Of a stretch of DNA of 64,000 bases, positions 24,319-34,480 are shown one piece after another (the first letter of the stretch is position 1; every line of letters begins with the position of its first letter). Location: positions 32,772,283-32,836,282 of the forward strand of contig OU612066.1 of assembly GCA_914767715.1 (NCBI GenBank). The letters run 5' to 3'. The notes beneath the pieces are model-generated. The model saw only the letters and a list, made by a program, of their open reading frames with translations, was not told the DNA's origin and ran no database searches. The translations under genes were made by a program, and so were the position numbers. Source of the DNA: Membranipora membranacea. Its lineage: Eukaryota > Bryozoa > Gymnolaemata > Cheilostomatida > Membraniporidae.

Positions 24319-27300
24319 TTAATATGTCTTCATCTGGACGATGGGCTCAAGAGATGTCCGTGTAACAACGGTTCTTAAGCCAGAGTCAACAAGTTTCCTG
24401 ACGGCTGAAGGTTTCTTGTCGTTGGTGAGATTAACTCTCGGTGATTCACACCTGCCAGAAGTAGAATAAAAGATATTTAAATTTAAAAAACTATCTGGAT
24501 GAGTACCATCCACAGATTATAGGCGGAGCAGGTCAAGAAGGTAGTAATATAACAACTTTGTGGCTTGGTGTGTCACCACAGATTTGGCGAGGAAGATAAG
24601 GGGATCTCATGATGCGGAGGTGCCACGCGTACAAGGCATATGTATTTTTCACTAGAGCTGTACAACCTAAACATTTGCCGCACAGGCTGAAATTCATGAC
24701 ATTGACCAACCTATCAGATCATCAGTAAAAAACTTCATTTATACAACCGGAATGGATCGGAAAATGATATATCAGTGCACATGTGCCACTAAAAAAAATC
24801 TAGATTATCTTGTTTTCCTAGAATTCAGAATGATAACCTTGGTCAAGGGGGGGGGGGGCTCTAACACTAAATTGGATAAAATATTCATATATATTATATC
24901 TCTTTCTCTCTTTACAACTATACTGTAGGTTCATGTTTCAGGGTTACCACCCTGTGCGAAGCTATGACCTCAGAAGGAATCACTAAATACTAGCTATATT
25001 TAGCTCTATGTCACGATTTCACTAGATTGTACTGTGTGAAGGAAAACTGACATTACTAACAAGAAAAACGACTCGGCCAAGGGGTCAAATCCCAGCACTG
25101 CAGGCAAGTACATAAAACAGGAGACAAACTCAGCTTGTATATTGGATGTGTTCAAATCCCCTAATTTTGTTTTTATGTCAAACCTTGTACAATGAGTGTC
25201 ACACGCTTCTACCCAAACATTGACCTCATTTTGATTTACGTATAGCGCTTACTTCTCAGGTCATAACGTCGCATGTGGTGGTCACAGAGACGGACGGAAG
25301 AATGGATAATCTGAATATTTTGGCCTACATAGTGGCAGAGCTAGTCTGAGCCCTCCAGACTTTTGCCCCTCGTCCGACGGCCCCCCAGGCAAGAGAAATG
25401 GCAGAGCCAGCTTACTCCTTTTTTATGAGATTTTAGTTAGTTGATGAATGATCTGGGGCGGAAAAACTTTCTTTCAGGAGACTGGGGGAGGGTGGGATAC
25501 CCTCCCTGGTAGACTTAGCTGAAGCGCTCTCTATAAAGGGATTGTCCTTTTCCGATAAAGGAGGAGATGACTTCTTTGAATATGAACACATGAGAAAGTT
25601 TCTGCTGTAGGAACAAGAAGCACAAATTAACCCATTGAGCCCTAAACCCGAAATTATTGGGTTGTCTGCCCTTGCCTCATGTCATAAACCCTAGCATTTA
25701 GGGTTTACCAGGTAGTGGGAAAACTTATATATTGTGAGAGTAGTTTTGTTTTGAGCTGACCAATCATAAGTGCTCTAGGTAAATCAAGGATGCTGGTTTC
25801 ATTTCTGATGTGTATGACATCATCAGAGCATGTGTTCATGTAATGTTTTTGAAATAAAATCTGTGTAGTGAAAAAAAAAAATTCTGAGAACAAGAAGAAA
25901 ATGGCTGGAAGATTTTTATCCAATCTTCAAAATTCTTTTCCTAGTGGTCAGAAACAGTTGTGGGATGGCAGGTTTTACTGCACAATTTAGATAGTAAACA
26001 GGTAAAGTCATGTTTTGACCCATGTAAATGAGACTTCGAGTCAATTATAGAGCTCATCTGGCGGCTTCTTGTCAGTTTTAGAATTGGTAATTTGATGTAA
26101 GAGAAGAAGTAAATGGATCATGATATTGAAGATTTTCTTGGCATTCTAATGAGCTCTAAGTGATGTCTGTAGCTATATTATTTAATTGTGCAAGTGATTT
26201 TTAGTAAAGCCATATTTCGAAAAACAAAAATACATGAAAATAGCCTAGGCTTAGCTTGTGGATTTTGGAACAAAGGCTTAGGGCTTAATGGGTTAAGCAG
26301 CCTAATATTTCTTTACTTTTAGTAGCCATATGCATCTGAACCTTCATTTGGACCAATGAACTAAACCTCCAGGAAGAACAACTCATAGTTAAGCTGGCTG
26401 CTGATTGGCTAATTCCGAAACATTGAAAAATGATGTGCATGCATAAATAATGGTCACTTGAAATTAGAGAGTGATCAGTAAAAAATGAAATTGCAATCAC
26501 TAGGAGTAATTGTTTATGATGAAACATGGTTATGAGGGATAACAGGACTCATACCTTCAACTGCCTGTCCAACATTCCATGATTTAGAGTCAGATGACAC
26601 ATTCCTCAGCATATCTTGCTTGTATATGCTGATTTTAATGAGTTTTTCATCATTTTACAATCAAAATGTGAATGTTCAATGTATTTACCTGCAAGGTATA
26701 TGTTCTTTGCAATATAGCCCATAGCCACATGTTTTTAGATTGATCAACTATGGGTTGTGCATAGAGATGCCAGGATTTATAGAGTGAAAAATTAACATTT
26801 TAATGACTTTTCTCTGCATTATTTTTGAGGTTTAAGCATTGTATATCTGTAAAGGATGGCACCTCAACTGTCAATGAGCATCTTCTCTATAGTTCCATGT
26901 CTCAGTTTAGTGAAATAAACCATCAGTTATGAGAATATTTGGTGTCAACACCATGGCCATCAAGCCTCATCACTAAGCACATTCACAGAATTGCGGTTAT
27001 TTTCTAGTGAGTCAGTGTATTCAGTGTAACCCACCCCTAATTGCTACAAAAGAACTTGGGCTATCTTGGAGTTATGTTTCCAATTTAGTGTGTTTTTGAG
27101 AACCAACTGCACACACCTCAATTGGTCATGTGACTGCAGTTGTTCTTCCTGGAGGTTTAGTTCATTGTTTGGACCTTCACAAGGCTAATGTTTGTGGAAA
27201 GAAAATTGGAAACTGCAGTCAATTAATAATCGATTGACCTTTAAGGTCATAACAACCCTTATGTGGCGCGCAGATTAATCTCTTTGGTCCAAACCGCAGC

Positions 27301-28896
27301 CAACTATTCCATATTAAAGATCTCTTAGTTTTTTTGATTTATTGAATCTGATCTGCTGAATTTTTATGGAAGTTTTACTAGCAGAAATTCTTAGAGGGTT
27401 GCCCTGACTTTTTATTTTGGAAGTACATGGCCTATTGTAAAGTGATTAACTTCTTTGTGTATCCGTGTAATTATTTTACACCCAACAGAACTTCACTTCA
27501 GCTTCCACATTTAATCATTAGTTAGTGTTACCACATTGTGCTGAAAAAATGAGCAAATTACAAGCTCTGTCACTCCTTGGTTAGACAGACCCGACACAGA
27601 CCCGACCATGTCCAACCACCAGGCCACATTAAATTATTACAGGAATGAAGGATGACCGTAAAACAGGGATTTGTAAGTGTTTTAGACTCTTTCAAAAGCA
27701 ATAAGAAGAAGCCCTTTGGTCAAGGTCATGCAGACATAACTTTTGGATAGCATGATGATGGACAAATCAAACGCTAACATGATGGGCTTTTTATACCTTC
27801 TTAGGATTATCATTCAGTTCCATGAAATCCGCAAATCCACAAAACTTTCTACTGGGAAATTGACCAAGGAGTTCTGATGGTTGCCTTGCTGACAGTGACC
27901 ATTGACCAGGAAATGCCTTAACATGAGGGGCACAACCAGCAATAATCCTTGACCCTAACAATCTAATTACCATTAAGCACAGGAATCCAGATGTCAATGC
28001 GTCTAATGATCAGTACTGATATGGCTTTATATTGCCTAATACTGAGCGGTTTTTGATACATCATGTAACAAATAAGCGAACAAGGTCAAGTCGATCTTAT
28101 TCAATAAATATTCAGACTTACACAGATAAGTATTCAGTAACCACGGCCCATAGATATCCGGGTTTAATTCGCCAATTTTTCTACCAAATGCTGGTGGATC
28201 TAGGTAGCTTACTGGGATATTTTATATTTATATATTAGTATTTTCCATTTTTACTTTTAGTGACCTTGAAAATTATGTATTTAGATGTTATTAAAATTTT
28301 CTTCACAATAAATATCACTGAGATACCCAATAGTTATAGTGATTGAACAATGAGCGTTGCACATGGGAGTTCAGAAAGTTGGTTGTTTACTGCAAAACTA
28401 TATCACGACAGCCATTCTTCCATATGACCCGGATGACGCGATGCATGACGAGTCATGTGACCAGTAGAAAGCCGGCAAAACAAGCGAACAAACTAAATCT
28501 GGACGATCAACGGCTATCCGGCTATACCCCAGATATTTAAGCACAGTCATCCTTGAAACTTCACAATATTGAAAATGAAAAGCTCAAGGTCCAAGTAGCA
28601 CCGAAGTCATGATTGAGATGCCAAGCTGAATAGCATGTGTGTGGAGTAATAAATATTATTTTTCAAAAAGCGTAAGCTGAAAATTGACGTTTTCCTTCTG
28701 CACAGATATTACGGTATCCGTACACAATAGACATAACTATGGATTTGTTTATGGTGTTATTGTTAGCTGATAATAACTCACCTGGGCTGATAGCAGGCGA
28801 TGTTTTGTCTTTCACTGGAGAGATGAGAAACGCTGTCGGACTGTTAGAGAATGGAATATCCAATATGTCCTGGGGAAGTCCGTCCCAAACTCCGCT
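24319..28896 (-). CDS. Unidentified multi-exon gene (3' part)
   Basis: Exons in reading order on the reverse strand are 28896-28782 (phase 0 to 1, SGVWDGLPQDILDIPFSN...), 27954-27797 (1 to 0, ...HVKAFPGQWSLSAR...FPSRKFCGFADFMEL), 26747-26689 (0 to 2, LINLKTCGYGLYCKEHIPC), 26628-26555 (2 to 1, IYKQDMLRNVSSDSKSW) and a last exon 24451-24319 (enters in phase 2, CESPRVNLTNDKKPSAVRK, stop TAA). All have plausible splice sites. One exon of phase 1 to 2 between 26555 and 24451 is missing from my reconstruction, as are the 5' exons. I recognise no domain. The first exon holds several SP sites (ISPVK, AISPG) that suggest proline-directed phosphorylation. Confidence 0.5.
24847..24858. repeat. G12 homopolymer
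   Basis: An uninterrupted run of twelve G lies in a likely intron of the unidentified reverse-strand gene. It is a G-quadruplex-prone and sequencing-error-prone tract. Confidence 0.9.
25348..25380. repeat. Short interspersed repeat segment, copy 2
   Basis: Same-orientation match to 22401-22435, ending CGTCCGACGG. Confidence 0.6.
25627..26296. mobile_element. piggyBac-like MITE with TTAA target sites
   Basis: TTAA at 25627-25630 and again at 26293-26296 flank a 662-bp element. Its ends are inverted repeats: CCCATTGAGCCCTAA on the left, and CCCATTAAGCCCTAA read inward from the right. TTAA duplication with CCC-beginning termini is characteristic of the piggyBac superfamily. There is no transposase frame, so it is non-autonomous. 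It sits in an intron of the unidentified reverse-strand gene. Confidence 0.85.
26354..27167. repeat. Perfect 30-bp inverted repeats 750 bp apart
   Basis: Bases 26354-26383 (CAATGAACTAAACCTCCAGG then AAGAACAACT) recur exactly in reverse complement at 27138-27167. The same core, fused head to head, forms the palindrome at 40605-40628, so it is a repeated element. The interval contains two candidate exons (26555-26628, 26689-26747). The repeats may therefore be two separate intronic insertions rather than the ends of one transposon. Confidence 0.75.
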
Positions 28897-29800
28897 CTAC
28901 AAATAACATTCAATTAAATTAAATTCAGAAAAAACTCTATTCAGTTCACACTGAAAATTACTGGCTGGCAGATGTAAACCTAAATGCTAACTTAATTGAA
29001 ATGAGGCACGGCTTTGGTTGTTTGCAAAATGCTTGGCAAAACAGTTGAGGATATTGGGTCGGATAGGCCCAACTTTATCAATGATTGATTGGTGTTTCTT
29101 ATCCGAATGCTGAAGCTGTTGCAATGTATGACATAAATTTGGCCTAAAAGAGAAAAAAAATAGCATGCAGATGACCGTATATTTTGAAAGGTTTCTTTTT
29201 ATGCCAAAACTTGAGACTTAAAAACCAGTTTTGACCTCAGGCCGTTCTATATTTATGACTTGTGTACCTCCCTGCAACTGTAACGACTGTATTAATAAAA
29301 TGATTGGCATCCATCATATCATGTGAGAAATTAAATAAGAATATATTTGGATAATATTATTATATTATATATTATTATGTGGTTTGGTATGGCTTGGGAC
29401 AGATTCCCATGTCCCAAACTTTAATTCTTAGCTTGTTTCTTGGAGAGTAAGGTTGTATTCATTATGTGATCTCTATTGTTAACAATAGCAATTACAGACT
29501 ATTAGTGAACTACTGTTTATCACTATACACAACAACAGATTTTAGACATCACACCAACAATCTTATTGGATATTCAAGGATATTTCATCAATACTCTAAT
29601 CTCTGGAGTTAACCAATTTTACTTCATAAGCTGGAATAATAAGGATTAATAAGGATCACTGATAACTTGAGAAATCATCTATTCTCGAGATTCATTGACT
29701 GACAACTATCATTGTTATAGTGGGCCAGGGTGTAGGCCCAAGCCCCTGCGCTATAATCAACTGAGTCCATACACGTTCAAGGTATGGGGTTGTCTAAAGA
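28897..29800. other. AT-rich sequence, no gene recognised
   Basis: Probable intron or intergenic DNA upstream of the unidentified reverse-strand gene. It has a TAT/ATT-rich low-complexity patch at about 29340-29380 and nothing else I can name. Confidence 0.4.
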
Positions 29801-29801
29801 A

Positions 29802-30478
29802 ATGAAGAAACAAATGGTTGGAGACAGTAAAGGCGGAGTTTACGGCAAAGTTAGATTCACTGTGCCTTGATCTAGAGCAGAAACTTATGAAAAAGGTTGG
29901 AGAATTGGAGACTAAGGTTCAGAATCTTGAAGGCAGGAGTGTTGGAGACCAAAGTTCAGCAGCTGGAAGGAGATAATGGCGAGTTGAGAAGGCGACTCGA
30001 TATGATGGAGAGATATGACAGAGAAGATAGTCTAGAGATACACAACGTACCTGTATCATCAAATGAGAATGTGGAGGATATTGTATTAAGCATAGCTACA
30101 GCAATGGATATGGAAATGTCACTAACAGATATCAGCACTGTGTATCGTATGCCGGTTAGGAGAGAGAGGCAGGGAAAGGTAACACCCAGGATTTACGTCA
30201 AATTCACCAGACGTTGTATGAAAAAACTGATGTATGCAAGTCGCACAAAGAAGAAAGTGACCCATGACCAACTTGGACTCGGCAGCAGCGGTAAGATCTA
30301 CATACATGAACACCTCACTAAATCTCAGTCTGAGCTGTATTTCACTGAGACTAATGATAAAGTCAAAGAGCTTGGCTACAAGTTTGTATGGACCCAGGAT
30401 ATGAACATATATGTGCGGTATAATGAAAGAGCCAACCGCATCCTAATCAATTGTGTAAATGATCTCGACAATCTTTAG
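29802..30478 (+). pseudogene. LINE ORF1-like protein (coiled coil plus RRM-like)
   Basis: The frame reads a leucine-rich coiled coil with a duplicated 'LETKVQ' segment. An RRM-like and C-terminal region follows (DREDSLEIHNVPVSS, then RIYVKFTRRCMKKLMYASR, then IYIHEHLTKSQSELYF), the layout of LINE ORF1 RNA-binding proteins. The coiled-coil part upstream of about 29935 is in other frames, so frameshifts have disabled the ORF start. It is followed 127 bases later by the endonuclease frame of the same element. Confidence 0.8.
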
Positions 30479-30604
30479 GAGAACTCTACGTCCGAAACCA
30501 ATCAGTCAGCACCTATACTAAGACCTCGCAACAACAGAGCTAGGCTAGGCTAAGCTAGGCCAAACCTTCGAAAAGCTTGTTACCGGATGGTCGCATCATT
30601 CTGA

Positions 30605-31313
30605 ATGTTTAGTATTGTCCATCTTAATATAAGATCTTTGCCTAAACATTTTGATGAGTTCAGACTAACTCCTGATTTGGTCAATAATGACATAATCTGT
30701 TTTGCGGAAACTTGGTTTAATGGCTCTCATTATGACAACAATTTTCAAATACCTGGTTATGTATTGATTCGTAAGGATAGGGGTTTGACTTCACGTGGTG
30801 GCGGGCTGGCTGTTTATGTTAAACAAAACATAAAATTCGAAAAAGTCGATTTGGCTTCATGTGGTGGGACCGAAGTGCTATGCATCGAAATTGTTATCGC
30901 TGAATCTAGATTTTGTTTGGTCCTTGTTTACAATCCACCTTGTGTTGCAAGCACTGATGTTTCCTGTAATTTTGAAAAGCTAATGGATGCTCACAATTTA
31001 CGAAAGCCAACTGTAATTATAGGGGATTTTAACATTGACTGGTCCAGTAATTCACAAGCTAAAGAAAATCTTGAAACCCTTAGTGAGACTTCATCAATAT
31101 GAACAGCTCGTTAGAGAGTATACTAGATGTTTTAAAAATTCAAATACTACAATTGACTTACTTTTCTCAAATGTTCAAAATTTAGTACCTGAACACAAGG
31201 TTATAAAAAGTGATATTAGTGATCATTTCGCAATACAAATGAAAGTTAATCTAAAAAGGTCTAAAGCGGTCCACACACCAGCTAGAAAACCTGAGCTAGT
31301 TAAAATAAAATAG
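30605..31313 (+). pseudogene. LINE ORF2 apurinic-like endonuclease domain (broken)
   Basis: The reading begins SIVHLNIRSLPKHFDEF and continues with ICFAETWF, RGGGLAVYV, TVIIGDFNIDW and, in the next frame, TIDLLFSN and SDISDHFAIQ. These are the catalytic blocks of the exonuclease/endonuclease/phosphatase fold in non-LTR retrotransposons: N-I-R, E-T-W, GDFN, SDH. A frameshift near 31070 separates the last two blocks. The reverse transcriptase does not follow directly, as foreign repeats begin at about 31314. Confidence 0.88.
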
Positions 31314-31658
31314 AGCTTGAAATTCTAGCTTTGCTTATTATCTCCTCATTTTTCACTGCAGACACAAAGCGTGTTTACAAGCTGCGATATAATCATAAGG
31401 TTAGCTGTCAGCCAATGATATTCCATAAACAAAGCCTTTTAATGATACGTCATGAAAAATACAACTGGTAACTGTTAATTAACCAATGAGACTATTCTCT
31501 CGCTAGCCAAATGCCCTAGTATAATCTGCTGCGAGAAGTGTTGTAGCGCGTAATTATAAGCCGCTTACTATAAAAGGGGCGGAACTTAGACCACTAAACA
31601 AACAGGTTTCCCTAGCGAAGCTGTAAATAATCACACGTGTGCAGTTCCTCTAAAGCTC
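31314..31658. other. Unassigned sequence between LINE endonuclease and MITE
   Basis: No coding frame. It includes a TATA-like stretch (actataaaagg, about 31570) and looks like part of a non-coding repeat inserted in the LINE, but I cannot define its ends. Confidence 0.35.
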
Positions 31659-32015
31659 TGGCTACACACGCCGTACTATCCATAGAATTGGGAAACTTTT
31701 AGTAAGGCTATGGATTGGGTACACACGCCTAGTAATAGCTAGGCCTATTCCTTTCAATTACAATACAATTTGGGTCTGCTTTGCCTTCCTATTGTTCAAC
31801 TTGAATGAATTAAACCAATCACTATTTAGTAATTTAATTAAGCCCCGCCTCTTTCACAAATAACAAAGGAATAGCTAGCCGTACTACGGCTACGGATAGA
31901 ACCAACAAGTTGGTTAGCCCATCTGAGGCATCTGGCAGAGCTAACCTAGCTATCCTATGCATCTGGCAGAGCTACAGATGCCCCAATCCTGTGGAAAATA
32001 CGGCGTGTGTAGCCA
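31659..32015. mobile_element. MITE-like element with ~34-bp terminal inverted repeats inside the LINE
   Basis: The left end TGGCTACACACGCCGTA continues to ...ATTGGG. The right end read inward is TGGCTACACACGCCGTA continuing to ...ATTGGGG, with a few mismatches between. The element is 357 bp without a coding frame. It carries a direct repeat of GCATCTGGCAGAGCTA at 31928-31943 and 31960-31975. I see no clear target duplication, so the superfamily is open. It lies between LINE endonuclease and reverse-transcriptase fragments. Confidence 0.75.
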
Positions 32016-32087
32016 CAACTTAAGCGAGACTTCAGAAATTTTGATGATCTTGAGTTTTTTAATAGTGCGAAATCTCTCGATTTTTAA

Positions 32088-32340
32088 TATTGTAGAGAAT
32101 GTTCACTGTGTTCACGAAGCAGCTGATATTTTGGAGTCAAAAAGAGAATTATTGGTGGAGCAGTGGAAGAAAAGCATCCATCAGGCATCCAGTTGGTACA
32201 GTGAAAATTGCCTTGTTCTAAACAGCGGTAAAACGGATGTCATGACCATTTCCAATAAGCGTAACATCAAACCTCCGGAACTTAAATTTAAAAATCTCAT
32301 TTTCAAACAATCAGACAAAATTAAGTACTAGTAAAATTTA
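32088..32340 (+). pseudogene. LINE reverse-transcriptase thumb-region fragment
   Basis: The frame reads 'HEAADILESKRELLVEQWKK', then SSWYSENCLVLNSGKTDVM, a segment that follows the catalytic YADD block in LINE reverse transcriptases (long helix, then 'W...N.L.LN..KT'). The catalytic block itself is not present. The fragment ends where the tandem satellite begins. Confidence 0.7.
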
Positions 32341-33140
32341 GGCCTTTAAAAGATGGGGATGATATCTTAATGGGTTACAGTTCATTTTCTATGCATTGAG
32401 ATCAATTATTTTCCGCATTTTCCAAAAAAATTATTTTTATCACTTGATTTTTACCAAAAACACTCATATGATACAGTGGTGATGTCTCAATGTCTTTCCA
32501 GTAGTTTTTTTTAACATCATCATGAAATTCTAGGTGAAAAGCGATTTTCCACATTTTTGAAAACGATTTTCCGCGTTTTCAAAAAATGAAAAAACCTGAA
32601 ATTCAGGCCGTTAAAAGATGGGGATGATATCTTAATGGGTTACAGTTCATTTTCTATGCATTGAGATCAATTTTGGAGGAAAAAAAAATTTTCCGCATTT
32701 TCCAAAAAAATTATTTTTATCACTTGATTTTTACCAAAAACACTCATATGATACAGTGGTGATGTCTCAATGTCTTTTCAGTAGTTTTTTTTAGCATCAT
32801 CAACAAATTCAAGGTGAAAAACGATTTTCCGCGTTTTCTAAAAATGAAAAGACCTGAAATTCAGGCCTCTAGAAGATGGGGATGATATCTTAATGCGTTA
32901 CAGTTCATTTTCTATGCATTGAGATCAATCTTTGAGGAAAAAAATACTTTCCGCATTTTCCAAAAAAAAACTTTTTTCAATTGATTTCTACCAAAAACAC
33001 TCATATGATACAGTGGTGATGTCTCAATGTCTTTCCAGTAGTTTATTTTAGCATCATCATGAAATTCAAGGCGAAAAACGATTTTCTGCATTTTCGAAAA
33101 CGCAGAAAATCGTTTTCCGCGATGAAACTGATTTTCCGCC
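32341..33140. repeat. Tandem satellite, about three units of ~260 bp
   Basis: Units start with GGCC...AGATGGGGATGATATCTTAA at 32341, 32606 and 32864, giving periods of 265 and 258 bp. The third is rearranged at its end. Each contains CATTTTCTATGCATTGAGAT, CACTCATATGATACAGTGGTG and a TTTTCCGC-rich tail. The array splits the LINE reverse transcriptase. Confidence 0.92.
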
Positions 33141-33144
33141 TTTC

Positions 33145-33560
33145 CGCGTTTTCCAGAACCCGAAACGACTATGTCAAAAAAGAATTTTTAAAAATTGAGA
33201 ATAGATGTTTGAAAATTATAGACTATAACAGCTCTAAAGATAATACTCGAAAGACCTACAACATCCCTGTTTTAACTTTGCGTATCGAATATTTGGACCT
33301 GCTGACGTTTTATAAAATTGCTAATAGTTTAGTCCCAATAATTGATACCAATCTGCTCCCGAGAAATTAACTAGTGAAACTATGCTTGCTAAAAGCTCTG
33401 GGTTTAGACTATCAAAGGAAAATTTTAGATTTGCTTTGGCTAATTTCGGTGCTCAGAAGTTTAACGAATTACCCAATCATATTAAGCTGAGTTAATCCCT
33501 TGCTTCATTCAAAAATGCCACTCGGAGCTACGTCCTCAAACTTCTCAATTAATGAGTCAG
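33145..33560 (+). pseudogene. LINE reverse-transcriptase C-terminal fragment
   Basis: After the satellite the frame resumes with 'FLKIENRCLKIIDYNSSKD', then IPVLTLRIEYLDLLTFYKI. After a frameshift at about 33365 it reads LSKENFRFALANF and FNELPNHIK, the usual end of such proteins. This is probably the tail of the same copy whose endonuclease lies at 30605. Confidence 0.75.
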
Positions 33561-33861
33561 TTCTTATCATTTCTTTTTAGTAGCCTACTGCTGCATTGTT
33601 CTAACTCTTCTTTTACTAGCTATTGTGTATTAACTTGTGTAATGCTTTACTGCTAATTAATGTCTGTGTGTACTTTGTAATTTTACCTGTCATTGTTCTT
33701 GGTTTTTAGTTACATGTCTTTTTAATTCTACACCATATTTTTTTATCAATTTTTCTGTTTTCGTGGTACAAGTCCTAAGGACTTATTCTTCTCCAGAATA
33801 AACATGGAATATTTATAAACTCCCTGGGCCAACCAAACAGAAAATTTAATGTTTATATGTG

Positions 33862-34480
33862 TTAAGTTGCCTCCCCTTCGTTGACGTGTATTTCATCACT
33901 ATAATCCTTGGCCGTGGCGACGACGAGAGTCCCCTAAGATTCTTATCGTTAATATGCGTACAAGGTTAATAACAGCCCACATCACACCTAAACTTATTAT
34001 TGTTTGTTATCAGATATCGCAGCATTTCAAGTACGCAGCAAATAAACAACAGTGCCAACGTAAAGGGAAAAAATCAATATCGGCCATCACAATACCACGC
34101 ATAGGCAGCATTAGGTCGATGTACAATCTGAATGATGCTGCATATATAACAGAAACCCAAGCACATTCAGGATGAAGCATGGCAAGGTTAACGTTTGCAC
34201 ACATTTAGTGAGGAGGTGGGAGGTTTTTTGGGATCAAATGAGATTAACACGGTACTCTCGGAGACAATACAAGTAGTGCCAAATGGTTTCAGAGATTTAT
34301 ACAGATTGTCCAAGTTCTCAACTCCTTGGTCTAGGGGACAATATATTCTGTCTCGGTGATAAAGATTGTTATCAAGCTTTCTGGACAAAAATAGCATGGT
34401 GCGATGCAATTTAGACAAAATCTGTCCGGAGTCACATACTCTGCGCCGTATAATCAAACTTTGCTTGATGTCAGTCTATT
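33862..34480 (-). CDS. Possible two-exon gene fragment of unknown function
   Basis: A reverse-strand frame open from about 34480 reads RVCDSGQILSKLHRTMLFLS..., then DRIYCPLDQGVENLDNLY and STVLISFDPKKPPTSSLN. It either stops at 34188 or splices at a weak donor (AAT|gtgtgc, 34203). The continuation is a 72-nt exon 33933-33862 with a good acceptor (gaatcttag) that reads GTLVVATAKDYSDEIHVNEG... and ends in TAA. The composition looks coding rather than random, but I recognise no family. It could also be upstream exons of the unidentified gene at 24-29 kb. Confidence 0.33.

Noticed and set aside
25271-25310. Reverse-strand segment (IIHSSVRLCDHHMRRYDLR) with a fair acceptor and donor
   Set aside because: Phase is 0 to 1, which does not connect 26555 to 24451.
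25705-25923. Reverse-strand frame with acceptor-like start (NETSILDLPRALMIGQLK) considered as the missing exon of the unidentified gene
   Set aside because: Its phase (2 to 2) does not fit the chain, and it lies inside the TTAA-flanked MITE.
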